From contig NZ_JAJGZV010000004.1 in the NCBI RefSeq assembly GCF_020805785.1, positions 62,001-126,000 of the forward strand: a stretch of 64,000 bases of DNA, in the 5' to 3' direction. The translations under genes were made by a program, and so were the position numbers. Shown piece after piece: positions 42,601-52,050 of this stretch; the stretch's first letter is position 1; each line of letters starts with the position of its first letter. A model generated the notes under the pieces. The model had not been told where the DNA came from, made no database searches, and saw nothing but the letters and a program-made list of their open reading frames with translations. Origin of the DNA: Flavobacterium chungbukense (GTDB lineage Bacteria > Bacteroidota > Bacteroidia > Flavobacteriales > Flavobacteriaceae).

Positions 42601-44712
42601 AATATCTAAATTCAGTTTTAATTTTACAGTTGGATATTTATCTTTTGTATCGCCTGAAGCTGTCAAATCGAAATTTAAATTTGGATCTTTCATTCCAGAT
42701 TTTACTGCAAAAGATCCGTTTTCGATATTTCCTTTTAAAGCTAAATCTTTATACGTGTAGCGATTAAAAACTGCTTTCTGCACCAAACCATCAATTGCTG
42801 CATTTGCTGTTTTTGGATCTAAACCGTTTCCTTTAACTTTCGCTTTAAGCGTAATTTTTCCAATCGAATCGTTTTTGATTAATCGACCCAAATCGAAATC
42901 CAGCAAATAAACGGTCGCATCGTATTTTTCTCTTTTTTTAATGCGCTGATCAAATAAAGCATCGACTTTTGCATTTCCGAAACTACTTTTTAAAGCTAAA
43001 TTGGTTTTAAAATTTTGAACCGAACCTTTAAATTTTCCTTGCAAATTTAACTGCGAAGGAATTTGAATGTTTTTTGGAATTGTTCCAGCCGGCACAAACA
43101 TATTAATATCTTTTGCAGTGCTCGAAATGTTTTTAATATCCAAATCGTAATACGCTTTTTGTGCATCGGGCAATCCGGCGATTTTCCCCGAAAGAGAAAC
43201 TTTTGTAGCACCAATTCCGCTCATTTCAAATTTGGAAATAGTCAAATCTTTTACTTTTCCGCTCACACGGCTGTCTACGTACAAAATTGCGTTTGGATTA
43301 CTTTTAAACGGATTAGTATTTTGTAAATCTGGTACAAACAACAAAATGTCTTTGAAACCAATTTTTGATTGTTTCAAGTTAGCATCAATTGCTAGATTTC
43401 CTAAATCTTTTTGAAGTGATTCAAGCGATTTATATTCTGCCTTAACTTTATCTTGTACAAGCGTTTGAGGCGTTTTTAAATATAAATTATCCAGCGAAGC
43501 ATTTTTTGGTCCGTAAAAGAAATCGGTTTTTAAAGCCTGAATCTGCAAACCGCTTTTTTCGTTTACGTTAAGCGTTTTTATATTTCCAGAAATGGTATCG
43601 TTTCCATAATACAATTTCTCGGCTTGAAAATTGAATTTACTCAAATCTAAATGCGCATAATCTAAACCTTTGGTTTTAGGTTTTGATTGCATATCATCAA
43701 ATTTGAAAGCTATATTTTCTAGATTTGTATCTTTTAATTTTACTTTCCACCCCGCTTGTTTAATGGCTGTTGAATCTAATTTTGGAGTTTGAATTTGTTT
43801 GTCTTTTGCACCAAGTCGTAAATTCCCGCTCAGATTTTTTACTTCGAAAGTATCGAAATCCAAAAGCTGCTTGTTTAGGTCAATTTCATTTACATCTAAA
43901 TTTAAGTTTCCTAAACGAATGCCCGAATTGAGTTTTGAATCTTTATTATCGTATAAAATATCAATTTTAGACAACGCTATTTTATCTAATGCCAGTTTGA
44001 AATCTGGGCGCTTCGAAATCGTATCGACTGTTTTAACCGAAACTTCAGCAATTTTTTCGACAACATCTTGATCCAAAACTACTTTCAATCCGTTTAAATT
44101 GATTGTTGGAATATTGAAATCCATCTGATCCAAATCGAATTTCTTGAATTTGGTATCAAAATGCGTCAGATTTAAGCGAATATCATTTTTAGCAAAATCA
44201 TCTTTAAAGTTGAATTTAACTTGATCGAGATTTACTTTTACTACCGAAATTTTGAAAGGTTTCGCATTGGGATCTTCTACTTTTGGCTCTTTCGATTCAA
44301 ATGCTTTTATGATGTAATCGAAGTTAAAAACGCCGTCTTTGTTTCTTGAGATATTGGCTTTTACATTTTCAAGCGAAACCGAATTGATTTCAAGTTCGCT
44401 ACTAACCAGTTTAAAAAGATCAACATCTACTTCTAATCGTTTACCTGCCAGCAAAGTATCTTTTTTTTGATCTTCAAAATAAAAACCTTCCAGAACTACA
44501 TCTTTAGGGAATTTTATGGAAATATGATCTAATGCAACTTTAGTTTTTATCTTTCCTTCAAGGTAAGTTATCGCTTTATCTTTAACGAAATTTTGAACTG
44601 ATGGAACTTGAATTAAAATGATTATAAGCAATAAAAGTGTAATCACAGAAACCACGCACCAAAGCAGTACACGAAGAGTTTTTTTAAGAAAATAAACGGG
44701 TTTCTTATTCAT
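39601..44712 (-). CDS. tamB: TamB/AsmA-like inter-membrane bridge protein
   Basis: This 1703-residue protein is anchored by one N-terminal membrane helix (about 15-35). It continues as a very long beta-helical region of repeated short strands, beginning with an AsmA-like block (VALDHISIKFPKDVVLEGFYFEDQ). The TamB domain is C-terminal (LTGKYEFSEGAYQMNFNG, FELTQAKLKQLEQDP region and SKKLLDDRLKVTVGSSFG). A highly charged Glu/Lys tail of about 45 residues ends it. TamB proteins span the periplasm and move phospholipids or assist barrel assembly. The overlapping tamL gene downstream confirms the pair. Confidence 0.92.
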   Translation of the reverse strand: MNKKPVYFLKKTLRVLLWCVVSVITLLLLIIILIQVPSVQNFVKDKAITYLEGKIKTKVALDHISIKFPKDVVLEGFYFEDQKKDTLLAGKRLEVDVDLFKLVSSELEINSVSLENVKANISRNKDGVFNFDYIIKAFESKEPKVEDPNAKPFKISVVKVNLDQVKFNFKDDFAKNDIRLNLTHFDTKFKKFDLDQMDFNIPTINLNGLKVVLDQDVVEKIAEVSVKTVDTISKRPDFKLALDKIALSKIDILYDNKDSKLNSGIRLGNLNLDVNEIDLNKQLLDFDTFEVKNLSGNLRLGAKDKQIQTPKLDSTAIKQAGWKVKLKDTNLENIAFKFDDMQSKPKTKGLDYAHLDLSKFNFQAEKLYYGNDTISGNIKTLNVNEKSGLQIQALKTDFFYGPKNASLDNLYLKTPQTLVQDKVKAEYKSLESLQKDLGNLAIDANLKQSKIGFKDILLFVPDLQNTNPFKSNPNAILYVDSRVSGKVKDLTISKFEMSGIGATKVSLSGKIAGLPDAQKAYYDLDIKNISSTAKDINMFVPAGTIPKNIQIPSQLNLQGKFKGSVQNFKTNLALKSSFGNAKVDALFDQRIKKREKYDATVYLLDFDLGRLIKNDSIGKITLKAKVKGNGLDPKTANAAIDGLVQKAVFNRYTYKDLALKGNIENGSFAVKSGMKDPNLNFDLTASGDTKDKYPTVKLKLNLDIADLEKLNLHAGPMKLRGNIDADITNSNPDYLNGKVFLSNVQILQDKEPIVLDSVRVIAFSDDTRNNIKVSSQFLKAEVDGKYKLTTLAAAMKKSLSKYIDLKNPKANGESDEQRLSFTLTVDNDPILFKLVPKLTGLEPIKITGKYNNITDSLEVRGTIPRITYAENTISDGKINIEAKENALEYSISIATIESGSLKIPFTSLTGQVQNNILTYALDVQDAKQKQQYYIAGEFKAEDSKNILKLDAENFVLNYDKWTVDPENAIEFGDKRLYINKFNLSNSGNELKVQSQGTQDNAPLQVDFVNFKIETIMNMVKKDELLMQGLINGNALVENVMTNPTFTSDLKIDDFTFKGEKVGDLEIKVDNKTANTLAANVALSDEGNDLKLTGDYQIDAGNFDFDVDINKLNIKSIQGFSMDNITEGKGYLSGNFKITGNTTTPKIDGELNFNDAAFRVTQLNSYFKIGKEKITFNNETISFDKFSLFDENDNELYVNGNIKSADFRKYNFDLLVEANDFRAINSKAKDNDLFYGDLFLDTKLNIKGDLDSPTIDGTLKINKETKFTVVMPQSDPSIADREGIVEFVDEDNAYLKQTVDMQNKLNQSELKGMNVNVAISIDKEAELTLLIDKSNGDYLNLKGEAELVGGIDQSGKTTLTGKYEFSEGAYQMNFNGIKRKFDIQKGSFITWNGEPTMATLNITAIYKVETAPIDLLGNQLKGESQTVQNTYKQKLPFQTLLKMNGELLKPEISFGIVLPEGNYNVSSDVVELTQAKLKQLEQDPAELNKQVFALLLLNRFVGENPFSSESGGTNAESFARQSVSKILSQQLNNLAGDLITGFEVNFDLESTEDYTTGTMQNRTDLNVEVSKKLLDDRLKVTVGSSFGVEGQERANEESTNIAGDVALDYQLTKDGRYMVRAYRKNQYQVAVEGQVVETGVAFVITMSYNKFRELFHRTEEEKELIREEKIRKEKEKKKKQEAKEKEKLQENEEENQIKGNEQKT

Positions 44713-44854
44713 ACGTCAATAAAATCGATTAGATTAATTGCTTCTGAAAAAAGCAAGATTACACATTTTACAAAAGTGTAAAATTTAAACCTTAACAATT
44801 TACATAATTATGAGGAATTATTCTAAAATTTTACTGCAAATCGTTGTTTTGTCT

Positions 44855-44878
44855 GCCACAAAGGCACTAAGGCGCGAA
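44855..44878. repeat. Octamer array, 3 units
   Basis: The units are GCCACAAA, GGCACTAA and GGCGCGAA, with TTNGNNNC on the other strand. The array ends 10 bases from the GSCFA stop. It is the sister copy of 36289-36312. Confidence 0.78.
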
Positions 44879-44888
44879 GTTTTTTTTC

Positions 44889-45848
44889 TTAGAATTTGAT
44901 ATGTGAAATCTTATTTTCTAAAATGCTAATTTTCTGCTGCAACTTAGCGAGAAATTTTTGATGTTGATCCGATTCTGGATTAAAACTTCTGTGAAGCAGA
45001 CTTTTCTGAATTTCATCAACTTCCAGCATAAGTGAAAAACTATCTTGCGATATATAATTCTCGCTAAAAAGTTTCCAAATATAATCGATTGCAATTTGGT
45101 TTGGATGCAGCATATCTTCGTTATAAAAACGATAATCACGAAGTTCATCCATCATGATTTCGTATGACGGGAAATAGTTATGAGTTTTGAGTTTTGAGTT
45201 ATGAGTTTTTAAAACTTGATGTAAAGCTGTAAATAAATGCGATTTACTTAACTGATTTTCTACAAAACCATCTTTGATATGACGAACGGGAGAAATCGTA
45301 AAAATGAAATTGATATTGGGGCTTAAGGCCTCGATAGATTCAATTGTATTTTGAATACTTTTTTGGATTTCATCAACCGATAATAATTCTTTTGAAAATT
45401 GTTTTTGAGGTACTTTATGACAATTGGCGACTACTTCATCGCTTTCCATATTTCTATAAATCCAGGAAGTTCCTAAAGTGATTATAATATGAGTGGCTTC
45501 TTTTAATTTTTTATGCGTTTCTGTAACCGCTTTATTCAGTGTTTCCAGTAATTCTTGTCTGTCTGAATTGCTTAAATCGGAATGGACTTCAAAACTATGC
45601 CAGCGTTCATTATGAAAAAAAACATCTTTTTCTTCAAACAATTCTTCTTTACAAACTCTTTTAAATAATTTCTCAATTGAAACGGAGTTAAATATAATTC
45701 CAAACGGATTGATCTCATTTTGAAATTTAAAATAATCAAACTTCTCCGCCATGTTTTCTGCAAAACAAGATCCAATAGAAAGTATTTTCGAATTATAATC
45801 GATTGGATTATTACTTTTTGAAATTGGAATTTGAGTTCTGAATTGCAT
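44889..45848 (-). CDS. GSCFA-domain protein
   Basis: The 319-residue protein has the name-giving motif SIGSCFAENM (GSCFA at 26-30), then INPFGIIFN. HIIITLGTSW, FIFTISPVRHIKDGF and YFPSYEIMMDELRDYRFYNEDMLHPN follow. The DxxH pair near the end fits an SGNH-hydrolase-like fold, and the family is predicted to act on esters. No experimental role is known to me. At about residues 214-224 the residues KTHNSKLKTHN are encoded by a heptamer array, an in-frame repeat insertion just before a conserved motif. Confidence 0.85.
   Translation of the reverse strand: MQFRTQIPISKSNNPIDYNSKILSIGSCFAENMAEKFDYFKFQNEINPFGIIFNSVSIEKLFKRVCKEELFEEKDVFFHNERWHSFEVHSDLSNSDRQELLETLNKAVTETHKKLKEATHIIITLGTSWIYRNMESDEVVANCHKVPQKQFSKELLSVDEIQKSIQNTIESIEALSPNINFIFTISPVRHIKDGFVENQLSKSHLFTALHQVLKTHNSKLKTHNYFPSYEIMMDELRDYRFYNEDMLHPNQIAIDYIWKLFSENYISQDSFSLMLEVDEIQKSLLHRSFNPESDQHQKFLAKLQQKISILENKISHIKF
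45179..45206. repeat. Heptamer array inside the GSCFA gene
   Basis: There are four 7-base units on the plus strand: TATGAGT, TTTGAGT, TTTGAGT and TATGAGT. They lie within the coding sequence and, with flanking bases (45177-45209), encode KTHNSKLKTHN in frame. Confidence 0.75.
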
Positions 45849-45887
45849 AATATTCTTTTCCGTAAATTTCGGTTATTTTTTACAAAC

Positions 45888-45923
45888 AAAAAAGCCAGAA
45901 GTTTTTTTGCTTCTGGCTTTTTT
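45888..45923 (-). terminator. Terminator after the 45.9 kb lipoprotein gene
   Basis: A perfect 14-base stem, AAAAAAGCCAGAAG / CTTCTGGCTTTTTT, has an 8-base T-rich loop. It lies 12 bases past the lipoprotein stop. Confidence 0.88.
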
Positions 45924-45934
45924 AGTCTAAAAAA

Positions 45935-46774
45935 TCAATACGTATAAATTATATTGTATTCAGATTCATCGGAAGATTTGGTTAACGGATAACCATTTTT
46001 ATCATATGTGTAATTAAATTTTTCTACATAAGTACTGGTATCATTTTTACTACTTATACTTGTTATTTTTTCAGTAATATTATTTAGACCAAAATCATTT
46101 ATACCAAAATCTCCATTTGGCATATCATGACCATTGTACAGAGTTCCCTCTAGCATTATCAGATTTAATCCTGTAATATTTTTTAAAGGATTGTTTTTAT
46201 TATCGTACTTATATTGATAAGAATATTTATAATATGGTGCCTCTCCATTATATTTGGTTGTTATTTTATCGAGATTGCTGTTGCTGAATGACAAAATTTT
46301 CTCATCCTCGGCAGTATCAGGCTTATGCTCACGAAATCTTACATAAGAAACAGTTCCATCTGGATTATGGGTAAAAACGTCTTTTACATAAAAGTCACTG
46401 TCTGAATTAGCACTTGGAAGTGTCAAAATTGATTCTTTTAGTTTATCATTATTATACGTATATTTAATTGTCGTAATTAACTGATTATCCATAAATCCTT
46501 CAGTTTTGGTAATAAAATTTCCTTCATATGTAAAAACAGTTTTCATGATTTTATTATAAGCTACACAAGATACGCTAACTATTTTATTGCCATTATAAAC
46601 AAAAGTACTTGTTTGTAATTTTTCTTTTTCATTAGAACTTTTCGGTTGAAAAGATATAGTTTTAGGTAAAACTTCTTGAACTGGTTCTTGTGGTTTCTTT
46701 GTTTCTACTTCATTTGAACATGAAGATATAACTCCAGTAATAATAAATAACAAATAACAAAATTTCTTTTTCAT
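45935..46774 (-). CDS. Lipoprotein with YD/RHS-like short repeats
   Basis: I start this gene at ATG 46774 (MKKKFCYLLFIITGVISSC). The longer frame uses a TTG and lacks a signal-peptide start. The 279-residue lipoprotein has lipid cysteine 19, then a Lys/Pro-rich linker. Several short strands follow of the form YxYDxxGxL: TFVYNGNKIVSV, TIKYTYNNDKLKES, KYSYQYKYDNKNNPLKN and KFNYTYDKNGYPLTKS. This resembles the YD-repeat or DUF4595-like lipoproteins of Bacteroidota. Their role is not known. It is followed by a strong terminator. Confidence 0.7.
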   Translation of the reverse strand: MKKKFCYLLFIITGVISSCSNEVETKKPQEPVQEVLPKTISFQPKSSNEKEKLQTSTFVYNGNKIVSVSCVAYNKIMKTVFTYEGNFITKTEGFMDNQLITTIKYTYNNDKLKESILTLPSANSDSDFYVKDVFTHNPDGTVSYVRFREHKPDTAEDEKILSFSNSNLDKITTKYNGEAPYYKYSYQYKYDNKNNPLKNITGLNLIMLEGTLYNGHDMPNGDFGINDFGLNNITEKITSISSKNDTSTYVEKFNYTYDKNGYPLTKSSDESEYNIIYTY

Positions 46775-47070
46775 TTCTTTTTTAATTAAATAGTTTAAAC
46801 ACAAAAAGAAGATTTTACTATTCCATTTGCTACCCGTAAAAGACTAGCTTATGATACTTTAAGGCATATTTTAAGACATCCTATCTTCAAAATATAAAGG
46901 ATCACTTGATAAGAAAATTTTCTAAAAAGACATAGATCTTAAACACAATCTGCTTTTATGACCTATTTTATTTGTGCGTGAAAAAATTGAAAACTCCATC
47001 AGTAAATTCACCTGTAAAAAAATTACATTTTTAATAACAGAATTCAACTTCACAAACTAAAACAATTGCT

Positions 47071-47078
47071 TACTTTTG
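47071..47078 (+). promoter_or_regulatory. -7 element for the ABC exporter gene
   Basis: TACTTTTG matches TAnnTTTG, 25 bases before the start codon. The remaining 46775-47070 gap is A+T-rich. I see no ORF or hairpin of note in it. Confidence 0.45.
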
Positions 47079-47103
47079 CATCTTCCATTTTTTTAAATCA
47101 CTT

Positions 47104-48849
47104 ATGAAATTATTATATACTTACATCATCAAACACAAAATGCTTTTATTTTTTGCTTTGATAATGGCTACTATCAACATCTGTTTCAGTTTATCAGACT
47201 CTGTAATCACAGGAAAATTAATGCAAGATTGTGGTGTTGGACTTGCAAAATATAAAGGAAACGAAATAGGTTTTATTAAATCTTTAGCTTTCTGGCTTGG
47301 TCTTTCTCTTGGCGCAGCAATGATTTCCAGAATTACCAAAAACTTTCAGGATTACTTCACCAATGTTGTAATTCAGAGAACTGGTGCTCAAATGTATACG
47401 GATGGAATCAAAAAATCACTTGACCTTCCGTATGCCGAATTTGAAGATCAGCGAAGCGGCGAAACTTTAAGCAAATTGACCAAAGTTAGAATTGATTCAG
47501 AAAAACTAATTACGCTTTCTATCTCTTTAATTTTCCAGACTATTATTGGTTTCATTTTCGTAATCGTTTATGTAGCTCGAATTGATCTTCGCATTTCGAT
47601 TATCTTTTTAATTACAGCTCCAATTATTGCTTTGGTGAGTTTGTATTTAGGAAAAAAGATCAAAATTGTTTCTAGAAAAATTGTTAATCAAACTAATGCA
47701 CTGGCTGGTTCTACAACCGAAAGTTTAAGAAATATCGAATTGGTAAAAAGCCTTGGTTTAACCTATCAAGAAGAAAAACGTCTTAATTTAAATACGTTTA
47801 AAATTCTTCAATTAGAATTACAAAAAATTCGGTTTATAAGAAGTTTGAGTTTTATTCAAGGAACAACGGTTCACTTTTTAAGAACTTGTGTGGTTTTTGC
47901 ATTGTATTATTTCTTATTCGGAGGAAAAATAATTGTCGGAGATTTATTGACAATGGTATTTTTTACTTTTTTCATCTTTGGGCCTTTGCAAGAATTAGGA
48001 AACTTTATTATTGCTTTGAATGAAACCAAAGTTTCAATGGAGAATTTTAAAACCTTATTAAATGCACCAAAAGAATTTCGCCCTAAAACACCAAAGCATG
48101 TTGGTGCTATACAGAAATTGCTTTTTTCGAATGTTAGTTTCCAACATAGAACTGCTAAATTTAAAGCAGTAGAGAATATTAATTTCGAAATTAAACAAGG
48201 GCAAACTGTTGCTTTTGTTGGGCCATCTGGTTCTGGTAAAACAACTTTGGTTAAATTGTTAGTTGGTTTGTACACACCTGCAGAGGGAGAAATTCTCTAC
48301 AATGATATTGATTCTACAGATATTGATTTACTCGATTTAAGAAAACAATTAGGTTTTGTAACGCAAGATGCACAATTATTCTCAGGAACAATTCGTGAAA
48401 ATTTATTATTTGTAAAACCAAACGCAACCGACGAGGATTTATACGACGCTCTAAAACGTGCAAGTTGTGATAAACTTTTAAGACGTGCCGAAGATGGTTT
48501 AAACACTACAATTGGCGAAGGCGGAATAAAGGTTTCTGGTGGTGAAAAACAGCGTTTGTCTATCGCAAGAGCTATTTTGAGAAACCCTAATTTATTGATT
48601 TTTGATGAAGCAACTTCTGCGTTGGATTCTATTACCGAAGAAGAAATTAATGCTACCATTCGAAATATTTCAGACAAAAACAGAATCACCGTTTTAATTG
48701 CGCACCGTTTATCGACTGTTATGCACGCTGATAGGATTTTTGTTTTAGAACAAGGAAAAATCATCGAGCAAGGTAAACACGAAGATTTAATTGTGGAGAA
48801 AGGACTCTATTATGCTATGTGGCGCCAGCAAATTGGCGAGCGTAAGTAG
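47104..48849 (+). CDS. ABC transporter, fused permease and ATPase (exporter type)
   Basis: The 581-residue half-transporter has six membrane segments in about 1-310, then an ATPase domain. Walker A GPSGSGKTT is at about 373-381, the signature VSGGEKQR near 478-485, Walker B LLIFDEATSALD near 498-509 and the H-loop AHRLST about 30 residues later. All catalytic residues are present. The order of membrane and ATPase parts marks an MsbA/multidrug-type exporter that works as a homodimer. The substrate (lipid, drug or peptide) is not readable. It is transcribed alone, and an octamer array starts 8 bases past its stop. Confidence 0.93.
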   Translation: MKLLYTYIIKHKMLLFFALIMATINICFSLSDSVITGKLMQDCGVGLAKYKGNEIGFIKSLAFWLGLSLGAAMISRITKNFQDYFTNVVIQRTGAQMYTDGIKKSLDLPYAEFEDQRSGETLSKLTKVRIDSEKLITLSISLIFQTIIGFIFVIVYVARIDLRISIIFLITAPIIALVSLYLGKKIKIVSRKIVNQTNALAGSTTESLRNIELVKSLGLTYQEEKRLNLNTFKILQLELQKIRFIRSLSFIQGTTVHFLRTCVVFALYYFLFGGKIIVGDLLTMVFFTFFIFGPLQELGNFIIALNETKVSMENFKTLLNAPKEFRPKTPKHVGAIQKLLFSNVSFQHRTAKFKAVENINFEIKQGQTVAFVGPSGSGKTTLVKLLVGLYTPAEGEILYNDIDSTDIDLLDLRKQLGFVTQDAQLFSGTIRENLLFVKPNATDEDLYDALKRASCDKLLRRAEDGLNTTIGEGGIKVSGGEKQRLSIARAILRNPNLLIFDEATSALDSITEEEINATIRNISDKNRITVLIAHRLSTVMHADRIFVLEQGKIIEQGKHEDLIVEKGLYYAMWRQQIGERK

Positions 48850-48857
48850 TTTTTTGA

Positions 48858-48889
48858 GGTTCTAAGATACTAAGTTGCTAAGGTTCTAA
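48858..48889. repeat. Octamer array, 4 units
   Basis: The units are GGTTCTAA, GATACTAA, GTTGCTAA and GGTTCTAA, the complement of TTAGNNNC. The array is 8 bases past the ABC exporter stop codon. Confidence 0.82.
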
Positions 48890-48918
48890 GTTTTTTATTC
48901 GAATAATTAAACGTACTA

Positions 48919-49026
48919 TTTGTCATTTCGACTGAAAGGAGAAATCACACTAGTATATCGACAAAGAGTGGCGACTTCCTTTGCGGATTTCCGCGTGTGA
49001 TTTCTCCTTTCAGTCGAAATGACAAA
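48919..49026. repeat. Long-armed palindromic element, copy 2
   Basis: A 32-base perfect inverted repeat begins TTTGTCATTTCGACTG and has a 44-base centre. It lies between the convergent ABC exporter and alaS genes. Centre length and arm ends equal those of copy 1 (36332). The centre aligns to the reverse complement of that copy at about 29 of 44 bases by hand. Confidence 0.85.
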
Positions 49027-49040
49027 ATACTATAAATACA

Positions 49041-49080
49041 AAACCCGACAAATTTTAAAAAATCTGTCGGGTTTATTTTT
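49041..49080. terminator. Terminator between ABC exporter and alaS
   Basis: The stem AAACCCGACA / TGTCGGGTTT is extended by ATTTT / AAAAT across one mismatch and followed by T-rich DNA. It is shared by the two convergent genes. Confidence 0.82.
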
Positions 49081-49096
49081 TGAATATTCTAAAAAC

Positions 49097-49128
49097 TTAG
49101 TCCCTTAGTATCTTAGAACCTTAGCATC
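49097..49128. repeat. Octamer array, 4 units of TTAGNNNC
   Basis: The units are TTAGTCCC, TTAGTATC, TTAGAACC and TTAGCATC. The array ends 5 bases from the alaS stop codon. Confidence 0.82.
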
Positions 49129-49133
49129 TTTAA

Positions 49134-51773
49134 TTACTTCACGAAATCCACCGCTTTAGCCAAAGCCTCAGCAATTCCGTCAACATTTTTACCTCCTGCG
49201 GTTGCGAAGAAAGGTTGGCCTCCTCCACCACCTTGGATGTATTTCCCTAATTCACGAACAACTTGTCCAGCGTTTAGGTTTTTCTCAGCTACAATTTCTT
49301 TAGAAATATAGCACGTTAACATTGGTTTTCCTTCTTGAGCTGTAGCGAAAACTACAAATAGATTATTATACGAATTACCTAATTCGTAAGCCAAATCTTT
49401 TGCTCCTTCTGGATTCAAATCTACTTGTTTTGCTAAGAACTGAACTCCGTTGATTTCTTGCAATTCTTTAGCCAAATCAGCTTTCATGTTTTTAGCTTTA
49501 TCTTTCAATAAAACTTCCAATTGCTTTTTCAACTGCGCATTTTCGTCTTGTAATGCTAAAATCGATTTTACAGGATCTTGAGCATTCTTAAGAGCTTCTT
49601 TAATTTCACTTAACGAAACTGCTTGAGACTCAAAATATTCTTTTGCAGCTTCACTTGTAATCGCTTCAATTCTTCTAATTCCAGCAGCAACTGCTCCTTC
49701 AGAAACAATTTTAAAATGCCAGATATCAGATGTATTTGCAACGTGTGTTCCTCCGCATAATTCGACAGAGTCACCAAACTTAATGGTACGAACTAAATCA
49801 CCGTATTTTTCACCAAACAAAGCAATTGCACCGTCTTCAAGTGCCTGCTCTTTTGGAATTCCTCTTTTTTCAATTAATGGAAGACTTTCACGAATTCTTG
49901 CATTTACAAAGTTTTCCACTTCAACTAATTCTTCATCAGTTACTTTAGCAAAATGAGAAAAGTCAAAACGTAATGAAGCATTTCTTACCATCGAACCTTT
50001 TTGCTCAATATGAGTTCCTAAAATCTTACGCAAACCTTGGTGCAATAAATGCGTAGCCGAGTGGTTTGATGAAGTTTTAGCTCTTTGGTTTGCATCAACA
50101 ACCGCATTAAATGTTGCCGTAATATTTTCTGGCAACGATTGTGTTAAATGGATCGTTTGGTTGTTTTCTTTTTTAGTATCAATGATATAAATAATATCTC
50201 CGTTTTGAGATTCTAAATATCCTTTATCACCCGTTTGTCCTCCGCTTTCTCCGTAAAATGGAGTAGCATTGAAAACCAATTGGTAGATTTCACCATCTTT
50301 TACACTATCAACTCTACGGTATTTAGTGATTTTTACTTGGTGTGATAATCTGTCATAACCAATAAATTCTTGAATATCGTCTTCAACAATTACATTCCAG
50401 TCTCCAGCAGTAACTTTAGAAGCTGCACGAGATCTTTCTTTTTGCAATTGCAATTGTTCCTGGAATCCAGCTTCATCCAACTTCAATCCTTTTTCTGAAA
50501 GAATCAAAGCGGTTAAATCGATTGGAAACCCATATGTATCATACAATTCGAAAGCTTTTTTACCATCGATTGTATCTCCGTTATTGTTTAAAATTACAGC
50601 GTCTAAAAGCACTAAGCCTTGATCTAATGTTCTTAAGAAAGAATTCTCTTCTTCACGAATAACATTCGAACAAAGTGCTTTTTGTGTTCTGATTTCTGGG
50701 AAAGAATCTCCCATTTGCTCGCTTAAAGTTTCAACCAATTTAAAAATAAATGGCTCTTTAGTCCCTAAGAAAGTAAATCCGTAACGAATTGCACGACGCA
50801 AAATTCTACGAATAACATATCCTGCACCCGTGTTAGAAGGCAACTGACCGTCAGCAATAGCAAATGCTACGGCACGAACGTGATCTGCCACAACACGAAT
50901 AGCGATATTCATTTTGTTTTGTTCTTCACTAATGTCTGTTACCTCATTAGTTGTATATTTTGCACCTGTAATGGTTTCAATTTCTCTAATCAAAGGCATG
51001 AAAACATCAGTATCATAGTTTGATGTTTTTCCTTGCAAAGCCATACACAAACGCTCAAATCCCATTCCGGTATCTACGTGTTGTGCAGGAAGTTTTTCAA
51101 GAGAACCATCCGCTTTACGGTTAAATTCCATGAATACATTATTCCAGATTTCAACTACTTGCGGGTGATCATTGTTTACTAAGCTTTTTCCAGAAACTAA
51201 TGCTTTTTCTTCAGCAGAACGCAAATCAACGTGAATTTCAGAACATGGTCCGCATGGGCCTTGATCTCCCATTTCCCAGAAATTATCTTTTTTGTTTCCA
51301 AGAATAATTCTGTCTTCGTCTATTAATGTTTTCCAAATATCCCAAGCTTCTTGGTCAAATGGAACATTATCTTCTTTACTTCCTTCAAAAACAGAAACAT
51401 AAAGATTTTCTTTTGGAATTTTATACACTTCTGTCAATAATTCCCAAGCCCAGTTGATTGCTTCTTTTTTAAAGTAATCACCAAAAGACCAGTTTCCTAA
51501 CATTTCAAACATAGTGTGGTGGTAGGTATCAATACCCACCTCTTCAAGATCGTTATGTTTTCCAGAAACACGAAGACATTTTTGCGTATCGGCTATTCTT
51601 GGACTTTTTGGAGTTCCGTTCCCTAAGAAAAATTCTTTAAACTGGGCCATTCCCGAGTTATTGAACATTAAGGTTGGGTCGTCTTTAAGGACAATAGGAG
51701 CCGAAGGAACAATAGTATGCCCTTTACTCTCAAAAAAATCTAAAAATTGTTTACGTACGTCTTGTGATTTCAT
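49134..51773 (-). CDS. alaS: Alanine--tRNA ligase
   Basis: AlaRS charges tRNA-Ala and clears mischarged Ser/Gly. The 879-residue protein begins [19 protein letters not shown] and has the class II core ([28 protein letters not shown]). Its editing domain carries the zinc motifs HSATHLLH (about 572-579) and CGGTH (about 671-675). A C-terminal oligomerisation/C-Ala domain ends with a Gly-rich [16 protein letters not shown] stretch. Length is standard. It is a single gene, flanked at both ends by octamer arrays. Confidence 0.98.
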   Translation of the reverse strand: MKSQDVRKQFLDFFESKGHTIVPSAPIVLKDDPTLMFNNSGMAQFKEFFLGNGTPKSPRIADTQKCLRVSGKHNDLEEVGIDTYHHTMFEMLGNWSFGDYFKKEAINWAWELLTEVYKIPKENLYVSVFEGSKEDNVPFDQEAWDIWKTLIDEDRIILGNKKDNFWEMGDQGPCGPCSEIHVDLRSAEEKALVSGKSLVNNDHPQVVEIWNNVFMEFNRKADGSLEKLPAQHVDTGMGFERLCMALQGKTSNYDTDVFMPLIREIETITGAKYTTNEVTDISEEQNKMNIAIRVVADHVRAVAFAIADGQLPSNTGAGYVIRRILRRAIRYGFTFLGTKEPFIFKLVETLSEQMGDSFPEIRTQKALCSNVIREEENSFLRTLDQGLVLLDAVILNNNGDTIDGKKAFELYDTYGFPIDLTALILSEKGLKLDEAGFQEQLQLQKERSRAASKVTAGDWNVIVEDDIQEFIGYDRLSHQVKITKYRRVDSVKDGEIYQLVFNATPFYGESGGQTGDKGYLESQNGDIIYIIDTKKENNQTIHLTQSLPENITATFNAVVDANQRAKTSSNHSATHLLHQGLRKILGTHIEQKGSMVRNASLRFDFSHFAKVTDEELVEVENFVNARIRESLPLIEKRGIPKEQALEDGAIALFGEKYGDLVRTIKFGDSVELCGGTHVANTSDIWHFKIVSEGAVAAGIRRIEAITSEAAKEYFESQAVSLSEIKEALKNAQDPVKSILALQDENAQLKKQLEVLLKDKAKNMKADLAKELQEINGVQFLAKQVDLNPEGAKDLAYELGNSYNNLFVVFATAQEGKPMLTCYISKEIVAEKNLNAGQVVRELGKYIQGGGGGQPFFATAGGKNVDGIAEALAKAVDFVK

Positions 51774-51778
51774 ATTTT

Positions 51779-51855
51779 AATTAGAAAATGTGTCAATTTA
51801 ATGTGTCAATTTGAAAACTAGATAATTAGATAATTTGCCAATTTGACAATGCATC
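51779..51855. repeat. Octamer array, nine units plus a 5-base partial
   Basis: The 8-base units mostly begin AAT: AATTAGAA, AATGTGTC, a 5-base AATTT, AATGTGTC, AATTTGAA, AACTAGAT, AATTAGAT, AATTTGCC, AATTTGAC and AATGCATC. The array starts 5 bases upstream of the alaS start codon. It is the same family as 29468-29539. Confidence 0.78.
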
Positions 51856-51910
51856 ATTTTCGAAATCGAAATTAAAAAACTTATTATTTAAAACAATAAA
51901 TTCCTTATTT

Positions 51911-51952
51911 TGCGCATTATCTAATTATCTAATTTGCCCCAATTATCTAATT
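51911..51952. repeat. Inverted octamer array (ATCTAATT units)
   Basis: Three ATCTAATT units, one TGCGCATT and one 10-base unit lie here, in the opposite orientation to 51779-51855. A 16-base exact inverted match joins 51819-51834 and 51916-51931. The rest of the 51774-52050 gap holds no gene. Confidence 0.7.
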
Positions 51953-52050
51953 AACCTCTTCTTGTAAAAAAACGCCGAACTGCTGAAACATTTTAGAGCT
52001 TTGTTCGTCTAATTCATTTTACAAGCTGCAAAAATAGCGTATTTTAAAAT

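Noticed and set aside
46775..46804. TTG-started extension of the 45.9 kb lipoprotein.
   Set aside because: It would bury the lipoprotein signal; ATG 46774 starts it properly.
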